A stretch of DNA of 14,630 bases from CAZYMF01 sp964648215 (GTDB lineage: Bacteria; Desulfobacterota; Binatia; HRBIN30; JACQVA1): assembly GCA_964648215.1 (NCBI GenBank), contig CAZYMF010000119.1:1-14630 (forward strand), read 5' to 3'. Positions 6,539 through 14,580 of the stretch are shown here, piece by piece; positions within the stretch are counted from its first letter, which is position 1, and each line of letters starts with the position of its first letter. Below the pieces are notes generated by a model, which was given only the letters and a program-made list of their open reading frames with translations, did no database searches and had not been told where the DNA came from. A program made the translations under genes and the position numbers.

Positions 6539-8203
6539 TCAGATCTCCAGGCGGTCGATGGGGTCGAGCAGGGCGTGCGGGTTGAGCACGCCCGTGGGGT
6601 CGAGTGCCGCGGCGGCGGAGCGAATCAGCTCGACGCCGCCGGCGCCGGCCTCGCGCTCGAACCAGGGCGCGTGCCAGCTACCGATGCCATGGTGATGGCT
6701 GAGGGTGGCGCCGCGGTCGACGATCGCCTGCGTCGCGGCCCGCTTGAGCCGTGCCCAGCGCGCGATGGCCAGGTCCGCGTCCCCCGGGCAGCGGAAGAAG
6801 AAGGTGAAGTAGAGCGAGGCGCCGTCGCGGTAGGGGTGCGAGACGTGGCAGAGGACGGCGGCGGCTTCGTCTTCGCCGGCGAGAGCGGAGGAGAGCGCCT
6901 GCCGCACCGCATCCGCCAGCGCGGGGAGCTTCGACCACGGCGCGGCGGTTTCGAGCGTGTCGGTGGCGGTGCCGATGTCGAGCAGGGCGTCGCGCAGGTA
7001 CGGATGCCGGAAGCGATCCTGCAGCCAGCGTTGTCCGGGCCGCAGGCCGAGGCCGACGCCCCCGTGTCGGCGCAGAACCGAGCGCGCGCGCTCGAGCGTG
7101 GCGCGCACCTGCACCTCCTCGCCGGCAGCGCCGCACAGCATCAGGCAGCCGAAGCGCCGTATGCCTTGCAGGCGGAGCCAACCCTGGGCCAGGTGCGCCG
7201 CCCAGCGATGTCCCGAGAGCCCGACCGCCATCGCCACCTCGGTCTCCGGCTCGTCGGAGAGGCGCAGCAGCGACAGCGGCACGTCGTCTTGCAGCAGCGC
7301 TCGCGCCCCTTCCAGGCCGTTGTGCCAGGTGGGCAGCAGCAGCGCGGCGATCTGAACGAGCGGCGGCCGCCGCCGTACGCGCACGGTGGCCCGGGTGATG
7401 ATTCCCAATCGCCCCTCGCTGCCGACGACGAGCTGGCGCAGATCCGGTCCCGCCGCCGACGCTGGGTACGCCGGCAGTGCCAGCCGCCCGTGCGGAGCGA
7501 CAAGCTCGAGGCCGGCGACGATGTCCTGGATGTCACCGTATCCGAGGGACTCCTGACCCGAGGCGCGCGTCGCCGCCCAGCCCCCCAGAGTCGACAGCTC
7601 CCACGACTGCGGAAAGTGCCCGAGCGTGAAGCCGTGCTCGGCCAGCGCCGCTTCGATCGCCGGCCCCGTCGTGCCGGCGCCGAAGGTGGCGAGACCCGAG
7701 GTCTGGTCGAGATCGGTCAGGCCCGTGACGCGCTCGAGATCGACGGCGACGGTCGGCTTGCCGTCGGGGATGACGTTGACGCCGCCGGTGACCGAGGTGC
7801 CGCCGCCCCACGGAATCACGCAGACGCCGGCCGCGGCACATCGTTGCAGGATGTCCTCCACCTCGTCCGCGCCGGCAGGTCGTATCACCGCGTCGGGAAA
7901 GGCGGGAACGGCCCCGCCACGCAGCCGCAGCAGATCGGTCAATCCCTGCCCGCGAGCGTGAATCAGGCGATCCAGCGGTTCGCGGGAGACGTCGCGGCCA
8001 AGGTCGGGCAGGGGGCGAGAGGCGGGCACCGCCAGCCGGCTGACATCGAAGGCAGGAAACGGTCCGGGAGCTCTTCCCAGACGTTGCTCGAGCCAGGCGA
8101 GCATCGGGCCGGAGGGAAGATAGCTCTCCCCCTCGAAGCCCCAGCCGCCGAGGCGCCGGCGGCGAGAGGACCTGGTCTGCCCCGACGGCGCCATGGGCTG
8201 CAC
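6539..8203 (-). CDS. FAD-binding oxidase, alkyldihydroxyacetonephosphate synthase (AGPS)-like
   Basis: This 554-residue vanillyl-alcohol-oxidase-type flavoprotein resembles alkyl-DHAP synthase, which swaps the acyl chain of acyl-DHAP for a fatty alcohol to make the ether bond of ether lipids. Evidence: GGWGFEGE near the N-terminus (AGPS proteins share an NGWGY-like block), the PP-loop WGGGTSVTGG (132-141), GHFPQSWELSTLGGWAATRASG (AGPS-typical SxxxSTxGGWxxTRASG), VVGSEGRLGIIT, a Tyr-rich SLYFTFFF strand, and the triple-histidine SHHHG (500-504), which is catalytic in AGPS. The C-terminal LDPTGVLNPHALL is standard for the fold. The start is a GTG at 8203; an ATG at 8194 is an equally good choice, and ribosome-binding sites are weak for both. 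It is coupled to glpD, whose product DHAP feeds the same pathway. A related AGPS-like flavoprotein/GlpD neighbourhood occurs in mycobacteria. It could instead be a D-lactate/glycolate-type FAD oxidase, but the HHH block argues for AGPS. Confidence 0.85.
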   Translation of the reverse strand: MQPMAPSGQTRSSRRRRLGGWGFEGESYLPSGPMLAWLEQRLGRAPGPFPAFDVSRLAVPASRPLPDLGRDVSREPLDRLIHARGQGLTDLLRLRGGAVPAFPDAVIRPAGADEVEDILQRCAAAGVCVIPWGGGTSVTGGVNVIPDGKPTVAVDLERVTGLTDLDQTSGLATFGAGTTGPAIEAALAEHGFTLGHFPQSWELSTLGGWAATRASGQESLGYGDIQDIVAGLELVAPHGRLALPAYPASAAGPDLRQLVVGSEGRLGIITRATVRVRRRPPLVQIAALLLPTWHNGLEGARALLQDDVPLSLLRLSDEPETEVAMAVGLSGHRWAAHLAQGWLRLQGIRRFGCLMLCGAAGEEVQVRATLERARSVLRRHGGVGLGLRPGQRWLQDRFRHPYLRDALLDIGTATDTLETAAPWSKLPALADAVRQALSSALAGEDEAAAVLCHVSHPYRDGASLYFTFFFRCPGDADLAIARWARLKRAATQAIVDRGATLSHHHGIGSWHAPWFEREAGAGGVELIRSAAAALDPTGVLNPHALLDPIDRLEI

Positions 8204-8243
8204 TGTATCATCTTCGAGGGATCAATCGCAGGTGGTACGTCGA

Positions 8244-8351
8244 TTCAAAGCAAAAGGCTTCAAGCTTCAGGTCGCAAGCTCCAAGTGACAAGGGCCGAGG
8301 CTGATCACGCGTGTCGCTTGAAGCTTGAACCTTGCAACTCTTCCCTTGTGG
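8244..8351. repeat. Second 7-bp-period repeat, consensus CTTCAAG, in inverted arms
   Basis: The left arm has seven consecutive 7-bp units from 8244 to 8292 (TTCAAAG, CAAAAGG, CTTCAAG, CTTCAGG, TCGCAAG, CTCCAAG, TGACAAG). After a 24-nt spacer containing TGATCA, the right arm carries the reverse complement, CTTGAAG at 8317-8323, CTTGAAC at 8324-8330, CTTGCAA at 8331-8337, and a diverged CTTGTGG at 8345-8351. It occupies most of the 153-bp gap between the hydrogenase protease stop (8357) and the AGPS-like start (8203), both on the minus strand. Period and layout match the GATAGTC arrays, but the unit is different. Confidence 0.8.
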
Positions 8352-8356
8352 TCAGA

Positions 8357-8827
8357 CTAGGCTTCATGTCGCGCGAACAAAGCAATCTCGCGCACGATGC
8401 TTCCGACCAGCCGCGGCAATACGTCGGCGACGGCGATGGTGAGGCCCTCGTGGGACGCACACCGCCCCACCTCGATTCCGTGCACCACGACGCGTGCTGG
8501 CAGAAGACCGAGGACGTCCGCCAGCCGGAGCGCTACGGCGAGCCCGAGGTCGTGGGTCGAGCCCGGCCGCAACGTTTGCATGCGCCCATCGGGCCACTGG
8601 AAGCGGTGCAGCGTGCCGGGCGCCGCGCCGGAGGAGACCGCGTCGACGAGGATCAAGGAGCCGCGGCCGTCGAGAAGCTCGAGAAGGTCGTGGCCGCCGG
8701 CGGCGCGATGCAGGCTGACGTCTTGGCCCACACGCGCATCTAGCTGATCGATCACGCTCCAACCGGCGGCATCATCGCCGTGCGGGCTGCCGCAGCCGAC
8801 GACGCGGAGCGAGGCGGGGCGGGTCAT
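8357..8827 (-). CDS. [NiFe]-hydrogenase maturation endopeptidase (HybD/HycI family)
   Basis: The 156-residue protease removes the C-terminal peptide from the hydrogenase large subunit after nickel insertion. The family pattern is complete: VVGCGSPHGDDAAG (residues 9-22) corresponds to GxGNxxxxDD/EG, and the three nickel-sensing residues can be assigned as Asp19, Asp62 (LILVDAV) and His92 (GSTHDLG). HGIEVG follows in the second half. Its ATG overlaps the large-subunit stop as ATGA (8827-8824), and a GAGG lies 10 nt upstream, so protease and substrate are translationally coupled. It is the last gene of the hydrogenase operon. No other Hyp maturation gene is in the window, so the metallocentre assembly factors must be elsewhere. 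Confidence 0.93.
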   Translation of the reverse strand: MTRPASLRVVGCGSPHGDDAAGWSVIDQLDARVGQDVSLHRAAGGHDLLELLDGRGSLILVDAVSSGAAPGTLHRFQWPDGRMQTLRPGSTHDLGLAVALRLADVLGLLPARVVVHGIEVGRCASHEGLTIAVADVLPRLVGSIVREIALFARHEA

Positions 8828-10128
8828 CGTCTCTGCACCTCGAGCCGGAGGAAGTGCGTGGCGCAGCTGATGCAGGGGTCGTAGTCGCGGATGGTCATCT
8901 CACACAGGCGGGTGGCCTCGGCGGGGGAGCGGCGCAGGATCTCGGGGGCCAGGCGGCGCAGATCTTCCTCGATCTGGGCCTGATTCTGCGAGGTGGGCGG
9001 CACGATACGCGCGGCGCGGATGAGGCCGCGCTCGCCGGTCTCGTAGACATGGTAGAGGCTGCCGCGTGGTGCTTCGGTCACGGCGCGGCCGATGCCGGCC
9101 CGCGGGGTGACCGGAGCCGCGGGTGCCGCCGGCGGCTGGTAGTCGGCGATGATCCGCCGGGCCTCCTCGACAGCGTAGAGGATCTCCAGGCTGCGGGCGA
9201 CGATGCCCGTGGCCGGATTGGAGTTGGGCCAGGGAATGCCGGTGTCCCGGGCGACCTCGACGACGGTGTCGCCGAGACGGGCGAAGTTCAGGTTTACCCG
9301 CGCCAAGGGGCCGAGGAAGTACGGCCCGCGCCCCTTCACCTTGGCGTGCAGGGCGTTGGAGTAGGGCACCTGGTGCTCCTCGAAGAAGTCGTCGAACTCG
9401 TCCTGGGCGCAGTCGATGCCCTTGCTCGACGCCACTCGGCCCGCGCACATCGGATACTCGGTCGGATGTTGCAGCGAGACGAACTCGATGTCGCCGCTGC
9501 GATCGGCGAGGTCGAAGCGGGACACCCAGCGCACGCAGGCGAGAGCGTCGTCGCGCGCCCGTTGCAGCTGCTCGTACAGCTCGCGGAGCTCGGCCGGCCG
9601 CGGCAGCCGCGTGAAGCCGCCGAGACAGGCGCCCACGGGGTGCACCGGGCGGCCGCCGAGGAGGGCGATGATGGCGTTGCCGACCTTCTTCAGCCGCAGC
9701 CCGCGCTCGACGGCGGCGCGCTCCTTCTCCGCCAGGGTGATCACGCTGTCGCAACCGAAGAAGTCGGGAGCGGCCAGCATGTGCACGTGCAGGGCGTGAC
9801 TCTCGATCCACTCGCCGCAGTAGTAGAGCCGGCGCAGCCGGTGGATCGCCGGATCGACCTCGACCTCGAAGAGCCGCTCGAGGGCGTGGACCGCGCTCAT
9901 CTGATAGGCCACCGGGCAGATGCCGCAGATCCGCGCGGTGATGTCGGGCGCCTCGCGGGCATGGCGCCCGCGCAGCAACGCCTCGAAGAAGCGCGGCGGC
10001 TCGAAGATCTCCAGACGCAGGTCGGTGACCCGGTTCCTCTTGATCGTCAGGTGCAACGCCCCTTCGCCTTCGACCCGGGTGAGGGCGTTGACCGTGATCG
10101 TCCTATGATTGGTCGGCTTCGAGGGCAT
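8824..10128 (-). CDS. hydA: [NiFe]-hydrogenase large (alpha) subunit, group 3b type
   Basis: This 434-residue subunit carries the NiFe active site that interconverts H2 with protons and electrons. The L1 motif is ARICGICP with Cys68 and Cys71; the L2 motif is DPCISCATH with Cys419 and Cys422. The RVEGEG block near residues 18-23 is also typical. After His425 there is a nine-residue tail (FLRLEVQRR) that should be removed by the protease encoded next. Length and the absence of a signal sequence fit cytoplasmic group 3 enzymes, and the four-gene order points to 3b (NAD(P)-linked, sulfhydrogenase-type) rather than 3c/3d. The start ATG lies 26 nt inside the small-subunit gene; there is no clear ribosome-binding site, so coupling is likely. 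The symbol follows the Pyrococcus hydBGDA naming. Confidence 0.93.
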   Translation of the reverse strand: MPSKPTNHRTITVNALTRVEGEGALHLTIKRNRVTDLRLEIFEPPRFFEALLRGRHAREAPDITARICGICPVAYQMSAVHALERLFEVEVDPAIHRLRRLYYCGEWIESHALHVHMLAAPDFFGCDSVITLAEKERAAVERGLRLKKVGNAIIALLGGRPVHPVGACLGGFTRLPRPAELRELYEQLQRARDDALACVRWVSRFDLADRSGDIEFVSLQHPTEYPMCAGRVASSKGIDCAQDEFDDFFEEHQVPYSNALHAKVKGRGPYFLGPLARVNLNFARLGDTVVEVARDTGIPWPNSNPATGIVARSLEILYAVEEARRIIADYQPPAAPAAPVTPRAGIGRAVTEAPRGSLYHVYETGERGLIRAARIVPPTSQNQAQIEEDLRRLAPEILRRSPAEATRLCEMTIRDYDPCISCATHFLRLEVQRR

Positions 10129-10875
10129 CGGAGGTCTCGCGCAGTGGGCGAACGTAGCCGTTGATCCCGCGCAGGCGCCGCGCGGCCTCGTCGGGGGCGA
10201 GACCCTGCGCGCGCAGCAGGTGCGCGAACGCGCTCATGTTGGGATCGTCGGCGGGGCCGAAGCAGCCGTAACAGCCGCGACCCAGGCGCGGGCAGATCGC
10301 CCCGCAACCGGTGCGGGTGACGGGTCCGAGACAGGGCTCGCCGCGGGCGACGACGAGGCACACCGCGCCGCGGCGCTTGCATTCCAGGCACACGGCGTGG
10401 CTCGGCAGCGCCGGCCGGACGCCCGATAACAGGGCGTGCAGCACGGCCAGGAGCTGCTGCTTGTCGATCGGGCAGCCCCACAGCTCGAAGTCGACGCGCA
10501 CGTGCTCGGAGATCGGCGTCGAGGTCGACAGCGTCGAGATGAACTCGGGGCTGGGATAGACGACGCGCTTGTAGTCCTCGATGTCCGCCCAGTGGCGCAG
10601 CGCCTGGATGCCGCCGGCGGTGGCGCAGGCGCCGATGCTCACCAGGTAGCGGGCGTCCTCGCGCACCTTGACCACCCGGCGGGCGTCCTCCGGCGTGGTG
10701 ATGCTGCCCTCGACCAGCGTGACGTCGTACGGCCCGCCGCGCGCGCGGCTGCGCGCCTCGGGGAAATGGGCGACGTCGAACAGCTCGCTCAGGGCGAGCA
10801 GCTCGTCCTCGCAATTGAGGAGCTGCAGCTGGCAGCCGTCGCAGGAGGCGAACTTGACCACGGCGAGCTTCGGTT

Positions 10876-10879
<4 letters not shown>
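10103..10879 (-). CDS. hydD: [NiFe]-hydrogenase small (delta) subunit
   Basis: This 258-residue subunit relays electrons from the NiFe site through three Fe-S clusters. Twelve cysteines can be assigned: Cys13 and Cys16 (ASCDGCQ), Cys85 (SIGACA) and Cys136 (ELWGCP) for the proximal cluster, then Cys164, 167, 174, 183, 192, 196, 203 and 206 in a C-terminal segment of the form CLECKRRGxxC...PCLGPVTRTGCGAxCPxxxRGCYGCFGP, which is diagnostic of group 3b delta subunits. The gene starts at the ATG at 10879, overlapping the gamma stop as ATGA; the frame stays open far upstream but that part lies across the gamma and beta genes. It has no Tat signal, consistent with a soluble cytoplasmic enzyme. Confidence 0.93.
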
Positions 10880-11699
<820 letters not shown>

Positions 11700-11703
<4 letters not shown>

Positions 11704-12836
11704 TGTCGGCCTCGCTGCCGGCGGTCCGCCTGGATGGCACCGAGCTCCTCGGTGAGATCGATGCCCACGGGGCACCAGGTGAGACAGCGCCCGCAGCCGA
11801 CGCAGCCGGAGGTGCCGAACTGGTCGATCCACGACGCCAGCTTGTGGGTCAGCCACTGCCGGTAGCGATCGCGGACGTGGGGCCGGAAGTTCTTGCCGTG
11901 CGTGTGCGCGTGCTCGAGCGAGAAGCAGGAGTCCCACCGCCGCACCCGTTGGCTGACCTTGCCCTGGATCTCGGTGACGTCGACGACCGTGTGGCAGAAG
12001 CAGGTTGGGCACACCATCGTGCAGTTGCCGCACGCGAGGCAGCGCCGCGCGACGTCGTCCCAGCGCGGATTCTCGAGCTCCTCGTAGAGCAGCCGAGGAA
12101 GCTCGGCGGTGTCCAGGTGGCGGCGCATTGCGCGCGCGCAGGCGTCGAGGCGCTCGTGCGCCGCGCGGATGATCTCGTCGCTCGCCGGCGGCAGATGCAG
12201 CGCGGCGAGCAAGGTTTCCCCTGCGGCGGACGCGGCGGTGGCGACGAAGACGTCGTCCAGCTCGGTGAGGGCGACGTCGTGGCCGTGTTTCGCTTCCGGT
12301 CCCGTCCCCATCGACGTGCAGAAGCAGGTCGCGGCCGAGCGCGTGCAATTGACGGCGATCAGCAACGCGTGCTCCCGCCGCGCGGCGTAGTGGGTGTCGC
12401 GGAAGCAGTCGTGCAGGAAGATGCGGTCCTGGATGGCCAGGGCGGCGAGGTCGCAGGCCCGCACGCCGACGAAGGCGAGGCGCGTCGGGGCGGGAACGAC
12501 CTCGCGCACGCGGAAGCCCTTGCGTTCGCGCTCGATCTCGAGCAGCGGCTCGTCCGGGGCGAAGAAGGCCGGCTTGAGCGAGCCCGGCCCGTTGACCACG
12601 CCGAAGATCTCGCCCTCGATGCCCGGCTCGAGCCGGTAACGGCCCGGTTGCTGCTGCTCTCGCCGCCCCACCGGAAAGTCCGACAGGCGGCGCACCTCGT
12701 CCCAGAGGACGGCCCCGTCCGCCACGGTCGGACCGAGGACGCGGAAGCCCCGCTGCCCGAGGGCATCGAGCAGATCTTGGAGGCGAGGCTTGGCCAGCAC
12801 TCGGGCTCGCGCGGTCGTGTCCTCCGGCGTTCCCAT
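11700..12836 (-). CDS. hydB: Hydrogenase beta subunit, 4Fe-4S electron-transfer protein
   Basis: The first gene of the hydrogenase operon encodes 378 residues from ATG 12836; an in-frame GTG at 12854 would add six. The N-terminal two-thirds contains RACDLAALAIQDRIFL and a cysteine-rich CTRSAATCFCTSMG segment, as in sulfhydrogenase beta (asrA-like) subunits. The C-terminal third has two 4Fe-4S motifs: Cys266-x2-Cys269-x2-Cys272-x3-Cys276-Pro (with extra Cys279 and Cys281) and Cys345-x2-Cys348-x2-Cys351-x3-Cys355-Pro. The family is thought to connect the gamma flavin with the small subunit or an external acceptor. Neither start has a strong ribosome-binding site; I prefer the ATG because the following residues (ARVLAKPRLQDLLDAL) look like a normal N-terminus. 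It is transcribed from the divergent region 12837-13020. Confidence 0.9.
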
Positions 12837-13020
12837 CGAACGTGACGAGTCCACAAACCGTGCCCGTGCCCGCAGGCGCCGAGGTCCAGCTCAAAGGGGT
12901 CGAGGCGGGCGGTCGACTTCGCATCGATGAGAGAGAGGGTGGGGGAAGGGGAGGAGGCCTTGCGGGCTCCTTTGCGCCGCTGCGGGCTCTATTCTAATGT
13001 ATCAACCTGGGGGGCGTCGC
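12837..13020. promoter_or_regulatory. Divergent control region, hydrogenase operon / alpha-beta hydrolase
   Basis: Both genes are transcribed outward from this region. It contains an exact 9-bp direct repeat TGCGGGCTC at 12961-12969 and 12981-12989, exactly 20 bp apart (two helical turns), and a TATTCT hexamer at 12990-12995 that could be a plus-strand -10 element directly abutting the second copy. No convincing -35 accompanies it. A purine tract with several G-runs lies at 12928-12957. If the TATTCT is used, the ATG at 12997 would be at or before the transcript start, which favours the GTG start at 13021. On the minus strand I find no strong promoter and no FNR-like or sigma-54 site. Confidence 0.4.
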
Positions 13021-13797
13021 GTGCTGATCGATCACAATGGAGTAAAGCTCTTCTACCAGGAGACGGGCCGTGGCACGCCGCCGCTGCTTCTGGTCCACGG
13101 GTGGACCTGTGACCACACGTACTTCGCGCCGCAGTTCGAGCACTTCGGGCGCGCGCACCGGGTGGTGGCCGTGGACCTGCGCGGCCACGGCGAGAGTGAC
13201 AAGCCGGTCCAGGAGTACGACATGGCGGGCTTCGCCGACGATCTGGCGTGGCTCTGTCAGCGGCTCGCGCTGGAGAAGCCGGTGGTGATCGGTCACAGCA
13301 TGGGCGGCGTGATCGCCTTCGCTCTCGCCGCGCGGGCGCCGGATCTGCCCGGCGCCATCGTGACGATCGATTCCCCGGTGCTGCCGCCGGCGGCGGTCCG
13401 GGAGAATCTGGGTCCTTTCCTGGCGGCGTTGCGCGGCCAGGACTTTCGTCAGGCGCAACGTGAGTTCGTCGGTAACATGCTGTTCATTCCCTACGACGAC
13501 CCGGTTCGCAAGGCACGAATTATCGAGGAAATGTCGTCCGCGCCGCAGCACGTGATGGCCTCGGCCTTCGAGAACATGTTCGCCTTCGACCACGAAGCCG
13601 CCGCGTCGGCGTGCAAGGTTCCCTGGCTCGCCCTCTACGCGGGGCACATCACGACGGACCTGGTGCGGCTGCGCTCGCTGTGCCCGCAGGTTGTCGTCGG
13701 GCAGACGGTGGGAGCAGGGCACTTTCAGCAGCTCGAGGTGCCCGAGCAGGTGAACGCGATGATCGAGCGCTTTCTGGTCACGGCGTTGCGCTCGTGA
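13021..13797 (+). CDS. Alpha/beta-hydrolase fold protein
   Basis: This 258-residue enzyme (266 from an in-frame ATG at 12997) has the alpha/beta-hydrolase pattern: HGW oxyanion block (His26-Gly27), VDLRGHGESDKP, the nucleophile elbow GHSMGG (91-96, Ser93) and a late GAGHF with His234. The acid of the triad is less clear: the usual GxxD after strand 7 reads YAGHITTD here, so Asp213 or, after strand 6, Asp117 (TIDSP) are candidates. The GTG is preferred because six G precede it by 6 nt and the family-like VLIDHNGVKLFYQETG starts there; the ATG may fall in the promoter. The family covers esterases, lactonases, haloalkane dehalogenases and C-C hydrolases, and the substrate cannot be inferred. There is no signal peptide. 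The response regulator follows 66 nt later on the same strand. Confidence 0.88.
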   Translation: MLIDHNGVKLFYQETGRGTPPLLLVHGWTCDHTYFAPQFEHFGRAHRVVAVDLRGHGESDKPVQEYDMAGFADDLAWLCQRLALEKPVVIGHSMGGVIAFALAARAPDLPGAIVTIDSPVLPPAAVRENLGPFLAALRGQDFRQAQREFVGNMLFIPYDDPVRKARIIEEMSSAPQHVMASAFENMFAFDHEAAASACKVPWLALYAGHITTDLVRLRSLCPQVVVGQTVGAGHFQQLEVPEQVNAMIERFLVTALRS

Positions 13798-13863
13798 GGA
13801 GGAACCCGCTGCCGGGCGGGGGACGGCGACACTCGACATGGTGGTTCTCGGTTTGGAGCTAGC

Positions 13864-14538
13864 GTGACAGGACCGACGACGACGGCGCGAAAGATCGGGG
13901 TGCTGGTTGCCGACGACCACGTCATCGTGCGCAACGGCATCGTCTCGCTGCTGCGCAGCGAAACGGATCTGGAAGTCGTCGGTGAGGCCGGTGATGGCAA
14001 GCAGGCGGTGCTGCTGGCGGAGCAGCTACGCCCCGACGTCGCCATTCTCGACGTTTCCATGCCCCGCCTCAACGGGGTCACCGCGGCCTGGCAGATCGGG
14101 CGCGTAGTGCCCGAGGTTCGCGTCATCATTCTCACCGTCCACGGCGACCGGACCTACGTGGCGCAGGCCCTGGCGGCCGGCGTGCGCGGCTACGTGCTCA
14201 AACAGGCGGTGGCCGCCGAGCTGGCGCAGGCCATCCGTGCCGTTCACGCGGGCGCCACCTTCCTCAGCCCGGAGATCTCTGGCGGCAACCAAGGAAGTCC
14301 CGCATACGCCGGCAGCCCGCACGAGCCGGACGCATCGATCGGCGAGCTGACCTTGCGCGAGGTCGAGGTGTTGCAGCTCATTGCCGAGGGCTGCAGCAAC
14401 AAGGAGATCGCCCAGATGCTGACCGTCAGCGTCAAGACGATCGAGACGCACCGGTCGCGTCTGATGGCCAAGCTCGGTATCCACGAAACGGCCGGGCTCG
14501 TTCGCTACGCCATCCGCAAGCGGATCGTGCAGCCGTAG
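13864..14538 (+). CDS. Two-component response regulator, NarL/FixJ family
   Basis: This 224-residue regulator has a receiver domain (about 10-130) with the acidic pair Asp17/Asp18, phospho-acceptor Asp63 (ILDVSMP), Thr91 and Lys113, all in the expected places. A low-complexity linker (about 136-158) leads to a LuxR-type helix-turn-helix (about 160-222) with LTLREVEVLQLIAEGCSNKEIAQ and SVKTIETHRSRLMAKL. Phosphorylation should promote dimerisation and DNA binding. The GTG start has GGAG 5 nt upstream. No histidine kinase is in the window, so its input is unknown. Its position does not show whether it controls the hydrolase or the hydrogenase. A heptad array starts at its TAG stop. Confidence 0.95.
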   Translation: MTGPTTTARKIGVLVADDHVIVRNGIVSLLRSETDLEVVGEAGDGKQAVLLAEQLRPDVAILDVSMPRLNGVTAAWQIGRVVPEVRVIILTVHGDRTYVAQALAAGVRGYVLKQAVAAELAQAIRAVHAGATFLSPEISGGNQGSPAYAGSPHEPDASIGELTLREVEVLQLIAEGCSNKEIAQMLTVSVKTIETHRSRLMAKLGIHETAGLVRYAIRKRIVQP

Positions 14539-14539
14539 T

Positions 14540-14579
14540 GAGTCGATCGTCGACGGCCCATCGCCGACAGTCGACGGCG
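14540..14579 (+). repeat. Degenerate 7-bp repeat array at the response-regulator 3' end
   Basis: After GAGTC at 14540-14544, 7-bp units follow in register: GATCGTC (14545-14551), GACGGCC (14552-14558), CATCGCC (14559-14565), GACAGTC (14566-14572) and GACGGCG (14573-14579). GACGGCC also occurs as a unit at 83-89, tying this array to the GATAGTC family. It begins immediately after the TAG (14536-14538) and a second in-line stop, TGA at 14539-14541. The array is short and diverged, so the call rests on the shared period and units. Confidence 0.6.
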
Positions 14580-14580
14580 T

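Noticed and set aside
4917..6695. Long plus-strand open frame opposite glpD
   Set aside because: It is a high-GC antisense frame; the glpD motifs on the other strand are unambiguous.
6575..8743. Very long plus-strand open frame across the AGPS-like gene, the repeat and the protease gene
   Set aside because: It crosses three independently supported minus-strand features and an intergenic repeat, and shows no recognisable domain.
12855..12880. Sigma-54 promoter for the hydrogenase operon on the minus strand
   Set aside because: GGCAC-like sequences occur, but no TGC element lies at the required spacing.
12928..12957. G-quadruplex in the divergent hydrogenase region
   Set aside because: Only three runs of three or more G are present, so a stable three-layer structure is not supported; kept only as a purine tract.
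12927..13112. 61-codon plus-strand ORF in the divergent region
   Set aside because: It runs through the purine tract, the candidate promoter and the out-of-frame start of the hydrolase gene; it has no family features.
13838..13867. Nine-codon leader ORF (MVVLGLELA) overlapping the response-regulator GTG start
   Set aside because: It has a neat GTGA overlap but no convincing ribosome-binding site of its own and is expected by chance at this length.
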